This document shows positions 23,157 to 34,590 of a stretch of 64,000 nt of DNA, piece by piece. This DNA is from Tigriopus japonicus (Eukaryota > Arthropoda > Copepoda > Harpacticoida > Harpacticidae): contig CM021318.1 of assembly GCA_010645155.1 (NCBI GenBank), positions 1,519,188 to 1,583,187 of the forward strand. Direction: 5' to 3'. Each line of letters opens with the position of its first letter. Position 1 is the first letter of the stretch. Both the position numbers and the translations under genes were made by a program. The notes below the pieces were generated by a model. The model was not told where the DNA came from and ran no database searches. It saw only the letters and a list, made by a program, of their open reading frames with translations.

Positions 23157-26100
23157 GTTTTTCTTCTTTGGTTCTGATCTTTGGTTCCGTTTTTTTGATG
23201 TATTAGAGTCTCTTAAATATCCATCTCGACAAATGTGTCACTTCACTGACGCAACCCTGGGAATTTTGACGGAAAATCGTTTATCAATGATGATCGAATT
23301 ATTTCAGGTGAGAGAACTTCTGAAAGGTATAATCAGCGACTGGCGATGGCCTAACAGCCAATCAGTATTGATGAACAAGGCAGCAACTTTTTCGGCACTT
23401 TCAATATCAAAGCTTAAAAGGAAGACACTTGAAACTGTTCTCCTGTATCTTTTTTTGGGAAATCTGACTCAAAGCATGACCTTAAACGGGCAAGAGTCAA
23501 ATGCATGTGACAAAAGTCAAATCATAAATACCAGGGTGGGGATCTTTAAGGTCGAGCACAAAAGTGCAGGCAAATCAGGACCAGAAATTGTGACGCAAGG
23601 AGGGAGAAAAAGAGGCGATGAAAATCACAATAGCTGTTTTCCACTTCAACAAGCTTCAACAGTCAATGCAAAGGTATGTGTGCACAGAGCAACGCCGAAA
23701 CTAGGGACTACTTGAAAGGGTGTAAGCTCGATAATGACAATAGAAGCACTTGTTTTTGCATGTGTTCAATTCAGTGGTCCATGCATGATGTCTACCTGAG
23801 TACAATACGCACATATTTCCATTCAAGCAAGCAGACTGGTATTCAAATTTCAATCCGTAAACTTTGAACACTGTTGATCTGATGGAAAATGCTACATTGG
23901 TAACAAAGGCTCTTAAAAACAGCACCAAATGATTGACACGACCAAACCTCACAAACTACGTAAGTTATTGGGTTTAGTCTGTAATTGAATGAATGAAAAA
24001 AAGCATTTAGCATTGTGTTTTTAGGGCGATTCGTTTAAAAATATTTGCAAATGCACCAATTCAAGATTTGACGATTTCAAATAATAAATGTTCCAGGGAG
24101 AACTAATGGTTTGGAAAATCAGCCAAAGACATGATTATTATTGAAAGGGAAAAAAAATCTGAGGTTGGTTGGCCTTCCGTCATCTTTCCCGATATGCGAA
24201 CATTTTCCCATATCAAACCTGACCTTCACATTCTAGTGGAGGGATTCAGAATTCAGATCAGATAAGTAGTCATGCAATTCTATCTTTCGGTTAGCGCCAA
24301 ATTCAGTGACACATTTCTTTCCAAGTACCTCATAAAAGAGTTAAGGCAAACTCATCACTGCACGAATCGTTCCAAGACAACACTGAACACAATGCTCACT
24401 AACGATCAAACCACCAAATGACACTGAGCACATCCTCCAAGACAACCAATTGCACTGGCATAGAAACCTTGTTTTGGTACTTATTTCATTTTTGAGGCGG
24501 ACACTTCCAAGCCAGTTGTTGGAGGAGGAGGTGGAGTGTGCTCCATCTCAAAACACCGGAAACTGTCCGATCCTTCCTAAACCCAGTGAAGCTCTCCCGT
24601 TCGCCCGAAACGCTTGAAACCATGGAGGATTGAAGCTTGAGCTCGTGGTGTTGTTGGGCAAATCTCCTGAATTCAGTGAAGCAAAACCGACAGAGCGAGT
24701 CCGTCAGCTGTTGGTGTCCTTAGGTGTTCTCCATAAACGATGGATGTTGAGCGCTAGCGCAACATGTGGAGAGAAGCGACACCTTCAGCACTTTAACGAT
24801 TCACAACACAGGTGTCAAAGAGCTTTCTTCCAAAAGTTGTTGGGATCCTGACTGAATCTGCTGTGTTGCCGTGAATCACTGGATGTCGAGAAAATTGGAA
24901 GCTTTCAAAGCGTCATTTTTTCTTGTTCTTCTTCTTCTTCGTCGTCGACGTCACTTTACTCGAGATCCTCTTCTGTCGTTTCTGAACGCGATTGATGTGA
25001 CTGAAGAGGCGGGGGAAACAGTCCGTGGATAGTGGTGAATCGAGTACGGAGTGTTATCAGTACATTCTAATCCTCTCTCTACTGACAGTGGCACACCATC
25101 TATACCACACAGACACAAATTCGTTTCGTTCAGTGGAAGAGCCACACAAGCTCGCATACAATAGTTCCCCTTTGTCAGTGCGTGAGTGAGTGTGTGGGGC
25201 AGAAGAGATAGTAGTGTGTTGTACTTGAAACGATCTGATAAAATTAAGAGAGCGCTGATGTACCACTACAATGTCACAATTGTCAACAACGATGATGGCA
25301 ATCCTACACTTTTCCTTAATAGAATTGTCTTTGTGCAATGCAACTGAAGCTGTATTCATCAGAATTTTACTTGTTATTCGGAGGTCATGAGAGTGGGCTT
25401 GTTTTCCAAAAGGCGAAGGTTCCCTTGGTATTTCGAACAATGGCAAGACATCCTAATTAGAGCACTCTATGTCCAAGCATATCCCACTGACAATCTGCTC
25501 CACATTGTCACGTGGTGAAGAATAATTAGCAATGCTCCCGCAATCAAAGAAATCCTACTCCTTGCTAATCGTCACCGAAAACACTTTCATTTTTCGTCTT
25601 CACCTTCTTCAGACCTGAATTCAGAGGGGCGAGAATGGAATCAGAAATGTTTCAAATTCGACTTCCCACGCCTTTGACAAAACGGTATCGACAAATGGGT
25701 CCGAAAGGGATCATGGGGAGCGGAGAGAAATTCAGCCGAATGTGCGTGCTCATGCCGAATAATCACACCTCTTTCCACCTAATGACTGATATGACGACCA
25801 CAGGGCCCAAAATTAGATGAAGTGAGAGAAATGCTCAACAATTATCACCACTCCACCCAAATCATGGCGCGTTTTGTTGCTCCCTCTCAGTATTGCAGGC
25901 CTACCCGTCTTCCAAACCGCGTCGAAATGATGACAAATATGAAATCGAATCAGACCCTGGTGCTCCAAATGAATGTTAAGCTAGCATAGCAGACATCGTA
26001 ACTGTGCTTTAAGTTGCGAAATCTTCCGATGACAATAGGCGTTGAAAGTTTTACACAATGCCCATGCAAAAAATAGTTCAATCAACCGTTGAAGATGAGA

Positions 26101-27100
26101 CCCTGAATGCGTGTCTTCTTCACGGGAGCAACTAAACAAACATATGGCACAGAATCATTCAAAACCAAGACGTCGAACACAACTCCTTGAACACTTTCAT
26201 GACCTTCATCATCACGTTGTTCTTGACGCACTTCGTTTGATCAATAATCGTGGAACAAGAGTAAACAACCCGTGTTAGTGGAGGCCCTTTAATCACCAGC
26301 TCATTGTTGCCTCTCCAACAAGTCACGGAAACTGCAATCCTACTCTCAAATCAGAGAACTTGAAATCGACTTCCTTGAGCAACGGGCAACAGTAGCAAGA
26401 AAAACAACGACATTAACAACGGTGCCCAAGAAAGTAGTTCACTGCATCTAGAAGGCCCCTCAGTTATGTTAGTCCCGATAAACTTCACTTTACACTTGTA
26501 ATTTCTAGATCAAGTTAACATTGGCTGGTGGCATTGATAGCCTTCTTACATGGTAAATTACTTGAAACAAATATTGCCAATTATAATTTCTCCTTTAGGG
26601 TGCATACAAGTGTGACCTACATAAACATCGAAAGGAATCTCCAGCACCACATATGGCACCTTGAGAGAGCTCACCTAAAGATCAAAGCATGACATTGGTT
26701 GGGACGTTGGATGGTCGGAGAGTTTACGGCGGTAGAATGTAGTAAATCTGGTCGCGAGTTCAAGAAGGTCAATTAACTTCCTCGAATTCTGTCTCTCATG
26801 GTGACTGACGATTCTATCGAGGGCTCCAACTAGAGCTTGAATTGATTGATGAAAAATACTTGATATAGACGGCATGATTAGACAAATCTTCAATCCAGAC
26901 CAAACATGGCCTTTGGGTCGATGTCACAGAATCCAGCATTCTTAGCAACGGTCCGCGGTACTGACGTAATAGGTGCCTCATTCATACAGTTTTTAAGAAG
27001 TAATTTAATAGTTTATGAGTTATACTTCATGAGTTAGGACTTAAATCAAGAGTACAGGCTGTTCAAAAGTACTTATCAAGTTTGTACAAAAATACCCAAA
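23157..27100. other. Intronic DNA without a supported gene
   Basis: Upstream of alternative exon 2. It includes a GGAGGAGGAGGTGG and CTTCTTCTTCGTCGTCGACG low-complexity zone (24520-24960) that resembles promoter sequence, a plus-strand frame at 23155-23715, and a minus-strand frame at 26675-26893. None has a recognisable product or consistent splice sites. Confidence 0.4.
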
Positions 27101-27129
27101 CACAATGAGATATGCTTCGGACTCAAAAA

Positions 27130-27330
27130 AAACAGGGAAACAACTTTGATTTACTCCCTTATCAAAGTTTGCTCAGGATAAAAATACATGCACCTAAAAT
27201 CGATTGAATTAACTATTTTTAAAAACACAGTCAATACCTATTTAGAGCTCACTAAGATACCTGTTGAATTGAAAAAAATGAAGTTATGTTGATCAGCTGC
27301 TCAAATATTCAAGTTGAAAGATCCATCTGA
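27130..27330. repeat. Dispersed repeat family B, diverged partial copy
   Basis: Resembles 31530-31690: both contain an aligned run through TTAA...AACTATTTTTAA, a TATTTAGAG..CA.T segment, and GTTGATCAGCTG / TTGATCAACAGCTGAG. It is ancient and non-coding; the family is not named. Confidence 0.4.
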
Positions 27331-27719
27331 AGCTCCCAATCAGCAGCAATAAGTTTAGGAAACATGTCTCATTGTGTTTGTGTGTTTCCGTACAAACCTA
27401 CGTACTAGGCATTTTTGAACACATCAATCCAGTAGAAAGTATGTAGCGATGCATACTAGCCATGCGTCAAAAGATTATCTTTCCAGAGTCAGAATAAGGT
27501 TCTGAAGAAGGCTGTTCACGAGTGGGGATATTCTGGCTCATATAGTTTTATCAACTATTTTTAAACTAGTCAATTTAAGCTATTTAAGCCATGTCTCCAA
27601 AGTGCAAATAAATACTACCAGCCACTAGGATTTGGAAAGCCCGAGATTTAAACCAAAGAACCCCAAAACGTTGTAGGTAATTGGCACTTCCGCCCCTGGA
27701 ATTCTTTATTAGTCATTAA

Positions 27720-28217
27720 TAGGGCCCGGAAATTTTTTTTTTAGAATATAAAATATATAAAAAAGTAATTTCTCGAATATTCTAGTCAAAAAAAAATATT
27801 TCGGGCAAAATTAAAGAAAATAAATGATACACCTACACACCTATACACCTATACTCAATAGAGCTTGCCCAAAATGAACCCAAAATACAAAAATCTTTAC
27901 AAAATGGCATTTGCACTAAGGCCAAAAATTTACTACAAAAACTACCGTCATATACAAAATAACTGCGCTATCTATTGAGGGAAATTGAAAATTGTATTGT
28001 TGAATTTATTCCATGTCAAGTATCCCACCTAACAACGCCAAATGCATCAAATTCAACAAAAACAAATTTGGAAAATTGGTGCACACAGACAAAAATACGA
28101 AATAATGGCCTTGTCAAAAAAATATTTCTTCAATATCCGGCTTTTTCCAAATATTTTGGACTTTTGAAGAAAATATATATTGGATAATTTGTCACTGCAA
28201 ATATTTTCCGGGTCCTA
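27720..28217. mobile_element. Non-autonomous hAT-type element, copy 2 (family A, inverted)
   Basis: Ends TAGGGCCCGGAAA and TTTTCCGGGTCCTA match the 7852-8401 element, and the interior is homologous in the opposite orientation (shared segments around AAATATTTTGG and the GCATTTG..TTGT region). The flanking 8-mers (GTCATTAA and GTTATATA) agree at only five positions, so the target duplication has decayed. No transposase. Confidence 0.75.
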
Positions 28218-28276
28218 GTTATATATTATCTACTTGGGCTAAAACAATTCGTTAACTTGTACAATAGTATTATAAT

Positions 28277-29512
28277 TAGGGACGGGCAAATAGTGTAAAA
28301 AGATTTTTGGTAACATAAACCCATTTTTCTGCACTTTTGCACTTTTCACCTTTATTTGCACTTTTTATTTACGTTTTTGGCCAAAATTGACAAATTGTTA
28401 AGAAAATGTAGTGGCTGTTGAAAGAATTTTTAGTTTCAAGATAAAATTTTGAACTAGTCGAAAAAGCTTGCATTTGCAGTCAACCATTCTTAGCACCTTG
28501 AAGAAATATGTGCATTTCAGACGCAAACCTCACACTTTATTCACCATCTTGGCTTTAACTATAACATCCTGTTTACTAAACTGAAGATTAGACAAAAGAA
28601 TCTCATTGCATGCAACCAACAAATAGCAAACCTAAAGAAACTCATGTTATGGTAGTGGAAGGATCTACAAACAATATAGATGTGAAGAGACAATGAACAT
28701 TTGAAATTGAGTTCTGGTAATTAGGCCATGGGCCAAATATTGAAGTAATGTCACTAAAAACATGCTTAAAACACATTTATGACTATTTTCTTTGATGCAA
28801 TTGTTAGGCACACGTTGGTATTTTTCTGTTCAATTTTCAATGTCTATTTTTGAACAACTTGAAGGACAAAAACGGAGTGATGTAAAGCCATATAAAACAA
28901 TTGCTGAATATATTTCGACAATATTTTAGGTACATACATCCATGAGACCACCTTAGGAATGAAAAATTCCGAAGATTGTTGACTAGAGTATTTTTCATGA
29001 CTTTACATCCTTTTTGCTAGTGACCTAATTAATAGAACTCTATTACTTGTGCAGCATTGCCTCTTCACCTCAAACTCGTCTCAAATGTCTTTAGAACTTG
29101 TAAATGACTTCTCCTGCTCAATTAGGAGCCGTGGGTACTCCATGAATGACGTTTTAAGTCCAATTGAAAGTTATTTGCTCTTTTTTGACATTTATTTGCT
29201 CTTTTTGACATTCATTTGCTCTTTTTTTGACATTTATTTGCTCTTTTCTGACACTTATTTGTTCTTTTTGGCATTTATTTGCTCTTTTTGACACTTTTTT
29301 GCTCTTTTTGACATTTATTTGCTCTTTTTGACATTTATTTGCTCTTATTTTGACATTTATTTGCTCTTTTTTTGACATTTATTTGCTCTTTTTTGACATT
29401 TATTTGCACTTTCAACATTTTTCTGCACTTTGTTTTGCACTTTTGGGCATATTTTTTTGCAACTTTAGGTAACTAAAAGGGTAAGATTATTTACACTTTC
29501 TGCCCGTCCCTA
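28277..29512. mobile_element. Non-autonomous hAT-type element with internal minisatellite (family C)
   Basis: Terminal repeats TAGGGACGGGCA (left) and TGCCCGTCCCTA (right) are flanked by a perfect 8-bp duplication ATTATAAT (28269-28276, 29513-29520). The imperfect match continues inward (AATAGTGTAAA against AGAAAGTGTAAA). The 1.24-kb interior carries no transposase but includes a tandem repeat near its right end. It sits 59 bp from the family A copy 2. Confidence 0.88.
29171..29410. repeat. Minisatellite, unit about 20 bp (TTATTTGCTCTTTTTGACAT)
   Basis: About twelve tandem copies of a 19-23 bp unit differing in T-run length and a few substitutions. Read in frame it looks like a repeated peptide (FDIYLLF on plus, KEQINVK on minus), so the open frames here are an artefact. 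It lies wholly inside the 28277-29512 element and single TTTGCACTTTT-like units occur elsewhere in that element. Confidence 0.92.
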
Positions 29513-29520
29513 ATTATAAT

Positions 29521-31429
29521 AGATAAAACTTCAAACAACGCTTTATCATCATTATCAATGCCGTTTTCATTCATTTTCACTCTATATTAAAAGAAAGAAT
29601 ATTCTCGAACTGTGTTTCGATGTTTCCCATGTCTCACTTTTTAAGGAGCTTGCAGGTAGTAAACCAAATCATTTTAAAGGGCTTTATTTTCAGAGAAAAA
29701 AAACTACATTTTTTCCCTCTCTTCAATTTAGCTCAACGAGGCTAGAGAGAAGTGAATAAAATTAACAATTTCAAACGCCATTTTCTTAACAAATGTCACA
29801 TTTTCGACAAGTTCTCACATTTTAAGCTAAAAAGCAAAATCCTATTGCCAATAAAATCTTTAGCATTTCTGGTCAAATTGGCTGCACTGTTTTTGGCAAG
29901 AGTATTTGCACCTTTGGTAAAAACCAATTTTTTTCTAACTTTTTGAATTTTTTTGTTTAGACTAAAAAAATAGCAGCTTATTAAGAGTCCTATTTTGACT
30001 AATCCGCCGTGGATATAATTATCATTCTTCTACGGTAGGGGCGAAATTAGTGAACAAAATAACAGAATCAAATGACGAAGAGTCCGTCACATTGCCCTGA
30101 AAATGATTTTCAAACCCTCAACCGAGGAAAAACTCTGGCAGACACCTTCAAAGCGGGGGCAACGGTAGCCGTGGTATGTTCAAGGTAGACTATAGACAAC
30201 GTGCACCCTTGTGAGACAAGGTTCTTGGGTCATGACTCCATGAGAGGTCGGTGGGAAACTCCAGTTCAATGACAGCAACATTTCCGGCACATCACTTAGA
30301 CGAGTTTAAGAATCCAGTCCAGTGAACGCCTTTACTTGGTATTAATCTAGATCGCAAGAGGGATTTGCTCCAGCCTCTTCATACAGATAAATTCATCATG
30401 GTATATGGTATGCATGCACGATCCTAACCAAGAAACAACAGAGCTCGTCAAGGGAAATGTTTCAAGACAAAAAAATCTGGAGTTCGTGGAATGCACTGTT
30501 TTGGCACGCAATGAATTTGTTGGATTTTTTTGTTTTGTAAATTCATTTACGGTCAATGTTTTAACCAGAACAGAGCTTCAGCGTTAAAAAAAAACTATCG
30601 GGTCATAGAGCCTTTAATATTGAGTTTTCTGAGATGTTTTTGGCCGACCATACAGTGTGACAACAAAGTTGGAACCCCATGAAAGTTTAGCTTTTCTTCA
30701 AGGAATTCATCTTGCGTCTACTGTACGTGGATGTATTTTCAAAAAAAGTTGATTGGTGATCAAAAGTGGGTGGAAAAAATATAAAGAAGGTTGAGAAACG
30801 AATTTTCAAAGTTAAAAAATCAGACATGTGTCAAGAAAGAAAAAAGTACCCACGTTAATTAATGCACTGTTTTCTTTGTTCTCAAGTTTGATCACCTGGG
30901 AAAAAGTTGGGGAGTTGCTTAGCGAGAACTAAGTTTTAACTCCCAAAACACCCCAAATACTACTTCCACTCTGTCAATAAATTATGCTGAATTGTCCGCA
31001 TGTACTTGGGGGCTGTGACCAAGACTAGTCATAGTAAAAGCTTCGTAATTTGTCCACATCACTAGGGGGTCTAAGGTAAGGCCTAACCCAACCATATCTA
31101 GGGTCAGGAAGAGCTTTACTGATAGAGAAGCCCTCAAGGACAAACCCTGCAGTAGGATACAACAATGGTGGGGACCAAGATTGACAAGGCGACTTTTAAG
31201 GTTCATTCATCTACATCAATAACATCTCTAAGTTTCCATGGTCCAATGTGTGAGCCCTTGCAGAAACGTGTGTGGGCCGGTCAGTGTGCTCAAGGTTGTC
31301 AAAAACTCGGGCGTTTGGACGTCCAAAACCAAGATGGAGAGCATTCAATCATAAAAAAATCTTCACACAAAAAGGCTGAATTGATTCTGTCATCGCGAAT
31401 GCAAAAGGACTTGGGACTAATTTTCAACT
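29521..31429. other. Intronic DNA, nothing recognised
   Basis: AT-rich, no gene or named repeat. A plus-strand frame at 31165-31548 begins here but overlaps the inverted repeat at 31433 and has no recognisable product. Confidence 0.45.
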
Positions 31430-31529
31430 TGGTTCCACGGTGTTCCAAATGGCTTTTTAGGTTTGAATCAAAATACCCAAAGACATCATGGGACTTTTTG
31501 GACCCACAATTCAATGGGGAACAACTTTA

Positions 31530-32040
31530 CCTTTATTGTACTATGTAAGTTTAGGCCCAGGGAAAAAGTTATATGCCTAAAAACCTATTAATTAAAACAT
31601 TTTTAAGAAACTATTTAACCCATATTTAGAGACCATTTACTTACCTTATGAATTCAAACTGAATAAAAATTCATTGATCAACAGCTGAGTTATTTGACTT
31701 TGAATGGTCCATTTTTGATCCCAAAAAGCCGAAAAACGCTACGGCTATATGAAAAAACAATTTCCCAAAGATTTCATATAGCTTTTCAATATCTAAAAAA
31801 TAAATGATTTTTTTGAGTTTTGGAGCTTCTGTCAAATAGCTCAAAATTATTTTGAAAAAAATATCACTTAAAAGGCATTTAAAAAACACTTTTTAAATTT
31901 TAGAAGAACACTAACACAAAAAAATTTTTTTTGCAGTATCAAAGACTTTTAAAAAAGTTTGGTAATCTTTCGAAGTTTTGAAAAAAAATCGGTTAATGTT
32001 TCAAGTCTCGATTTTAGTCCATCTTGAACATGGTCCTTCT
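31530..32040. repeat. Dispersed repeat family B, copy 1
   Basis: Matches 34180-34510 in the same orientation (TTTGAATGGTCCATTTTTGA against TTTGAATGGCCCCTTTTTGA, and an ACATGGTC block at the other end) and partly 27130-27330. Non-coding, with many indels. Confidence 0.55.
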
Positions 32041-32159
32041 AGAAATCGTAAATATGAATATGAATCTGTTAGACATATTGATTTGTAATTTAGGCAGTAC
32101 ACACACCATAGCGTACTCTAAATATTTATGAAATATGCTTTCCAAAAATATTATTTAAG

Positions 32160-32245
32160 TGCATTTTAAGTGATATTTTATATTTTATATTATTCTATAT
32201 ATTATATCTATACTATACTATATTCTATATTTATATTATTATAGT
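32160..32245. repeat. AT simple-sequence tract
   Basis: A degenerate TATAT/TATTC tract immediately to the left of the SINE; probably an AT-rich target or expanded flank. Confidence 0.8.
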
Positions 32246-32247
32246 TT

Positions 32248-32498
32248 GGGGAGGAGACGTGGTGTCGTGGCTAGCGCAGTTTCCTATAGTGAGAGAGGCC
32301 CCAGGTTCGATTCTCCTCCCCGACCTTTCTCAAGGAAACTTTTAGACGTTAATCCACACCCACAGACGGAGAACCATTCTGATACCGCACTTGAAATTGC
32401 CTATCGGAAATGATTTGGACGATGTGATGGCTGGCTTCGCTGGCCGGGCGAGGCTCAACCCTCCGACCCTAGCACAAACAATCCAAAAAAAAAAAATT
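32248..32498 (+). mobile_element. tRNA-derived SINE
   Basis: A 5' head resembling a tRNA carries a pol III A box (GTGGCTAGCGCAGT near 32267-32280) and a B box (GGTTCGATTCT at 32304-32314); the GGGGAGGAG start can pair with CTCCTCCCC after the B box like an acceptor/T stem. A non-tRNA body follows and ends in a 12-base poly(A) run. This is the layout of a complete SINE. No second clear copy was found in the window. Confidence 0.8.
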
Positions 32499-32989
32499 CT
32501 GAGCTATTTTGTGGGTCCAAAAAGTGCCACGATGTCTTTGGGTATTTTGATTCAAACCTAAAAGCCATTCGTAACTCCGTGGTTCCCTTGCAAGTGGTGC
32601 TCAATGCAATGAGTAATAATTAGTTCACGAGGCCCAAAAGGTCTTCTAAAAAAATCAGACGTCTCAAAAATTATCATACGCCTTTCAGCAAGATGGGGCA
32701 CGTTCAAATGGTGTAAGAATTGCACGCGTAGATAATTATTTTAAGTTGTGCCCAAAAACAAGACGGTCCCAAAAGAGCCTGGATTTTGATCTTTTTATCT
32801 TCAAGATTTAGTGGCGCAAAAAGGGAATACCTTACCGTGTTATTCACTAAAATGTATATACTCATGAAAGTCCTCCTCTGGTACCAAAGAAAGGGAATGG
32901 AAAGAAACTTTAACTGGAATGTATGTCACATTTCTAGTAGAGGCAATCAATTCTTTGTAACGGTTTTAAAAAAAACGCCCCCCCATTTC

Positions 32990-33045
32990 AGCTTCGTATG
33001 TATATAATGTATGTATATATGTATGTAGGTATGAATATAAAAGAT
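32990..33045. repeat. TATG/TATA microsatellite
   Basis: Imperfect repeats of GTATGTATATA over about 50 bp. Confidence 0.85.
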
Positions 33046-34179
33046 GCAAACACTTCTTTTTAAGTCAGAGTTTACCTAATGCTTTGGAATTCTGCATGAA
33101 AAAAAGTTTTTTATGAAGAAATGAAGGAGTGCAGCGACTAAAGCTGCCGTTAATTGCAAATACCAAATTTTAGTGGGATTTTTAATAATTAAAATAATCT
33201 TAAACAACTTGACTTCACATTTAATCGCGCTATGTCTATCACAAGTTCTAAATGAGGTCAATCACGTAAAAAAATATCATCGCCAACGAGTGAGACAAAC
33301 AGTTTTTAAAGGTCCGAAAAGAAGGTTGCGTGAATTCAAATATAAAATTCTTGCGTTTGTTAGTTTCAAGCAAATTCTGCCTTTTTTCGCCAGATGTGCG
33401 AAATAGAGCCATTTTTTCGTCAATGAAAGTTAAATATTTCAGCAATTTTGGTTGAATATTTCTCTACTTAACTTTAATAAGAAATCTAACACCATCATCT
33501 GATTTTTTCTCTTCTGAACCTTTTGCTGAGCCACATTTCGTAAAGATTAATAGAACTTTGCCTTTTTTCATACTTCAAAGTAGAGCCTTTTTGAACTTTT
33601 TCTTGTGTTTCTTTTTATTTGTTAGGTTTGGGTTATACTTTGATGAGGTTAGAATGGTACATATGCCGGTAAGTATATGATGTTGTCATTACTGAATTGC
33701 TAAAAAGCAAAGTTAGTCTGGAGCACTACTAGCAAAATGCAAGCTTTTTTTTTTTTTGAGGGTGTTTCAATTTTAAATCAAGACATGGCTTGACTTTGCT
33801 AGAAATGTAAGAGCATTGTGCAATTTGTTTCATATATGTGAGTAATCAGTAAGGATGGGAAAAAAACGAAGAAAAGTGCGACAACAAAACAAATAATCTT
33901 TTAGTTACCATAAGTCACACAAAAACCAGCCTCAAATCGAAAAATAAAGTTCATAAAAAGGTCAAAGTTACAATCCTTCCCTTCCCAAGATACCTAAAAC
34001 ATATTTCACTTTGGTTGCTCAAAATAAAGTTATTTTTTCTGTTTTGATTTATTATCATTTTTGGCTTATGAAGGCCAGCAAACTGGGAAGAAGGAATTCC
34101 TGACTCTATGGGCATAATCAAAATATGGGAAAGCCAGCTTGCCAAGAGATTTCCAGCATTCTTGTTTTCACTCGTTAGC

Positions 34180-34510
34180 AATTAAGATAGCGCAGTTTGA
34201 ATGGCCCCTTTTTGACCCCAAAAAACGTTCGTTGTATCAAAAAACAAATTCGACAAAATTTTATTTAGCTTTTTAAGTATTGAGAAACAAACTTTTTTTT
34301 AATTTTGAAGCTTTTGTCAACATAACTTCAAATAATAGAAAATCTCAATTAAAAAGTCCTTAAAATACATTTTTGTTTTTAGGAAAAAATAAAACATCTT
34401 TTGAACTGCTGTCAAAAGCACTGAAAGTTGAGTAATATTTAGAGATTTTGAAATATTGGGTTGTTGTTTCAAGATCTGATTGAAGACCATGTTGTACATG
34501 GTCTTTCCTA
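34180..34510. repeat. Dispersed repeat family B, copy 2
   Basis: Same-orientation copy of 31670-32040, diverged, without coding potential. Confidence 0.55.
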
Positions 34511-34526
34511 AAGGCTTTAGTCCTTC

Positions 34527-34590
34527 CAATCTAACGAGTCTAACGAGTCTAACGAGTTGTTGTTGTTGTTGCTGTTGATGATGATGCTAC
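34527..34590. repeat. Compound microsatellite
   Basis: Three copies of the 9-mer TCTAACGAG, followed directly by (TTG)n and GATGATGATG. Confidence 0.9.

Larger units (their letters stand above)
31433..32588. repeat. Element-like region bounded by about 82-bp inverted repeats
   Basis: 31433-31514 is the reverse complement, with few mismatches, of 32506-32588 (shared AAATACCCAAAGACATC and TTTTTGGACCCACAA). The interior holds dispersed repeat family B (31530-32040), a simple AT tract and an inserted SINE. It is probably an old non-autonomous DNA transposon; I could not define its outer ends or a target duplication. Confidence 0.6.

Noticed and set aside
23155..23715. Plus-strand open frame of 186 residues
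   Set aside because: It overlaps antisense the start of a supported spectraplakin exon, has no recognisable domain, and one frame of this length is not surprising in 64 kb.
26675..26893. Minus-strand frame MPSISSIFHQSIQAL... with good start context
   Set aside because: It ends at a TAG that coincides with the only donor-like site (TTTAG|GTGAGC), so it cannot join the spectraplakin; the product is unrecognised.
29049..29378. Open frames on both strands with repeated FDIYLLF or KEQINVK peptides
   Set aside because: They are translations of a minisatellite inside a hAT-type element.
32860..33445. AT-rich frames and a possible ATG with phase-1 donor near 33078 (MQNSKAL)
   Set aside because: Poor start context, very short, and embedded in AT-rich simple sequence.
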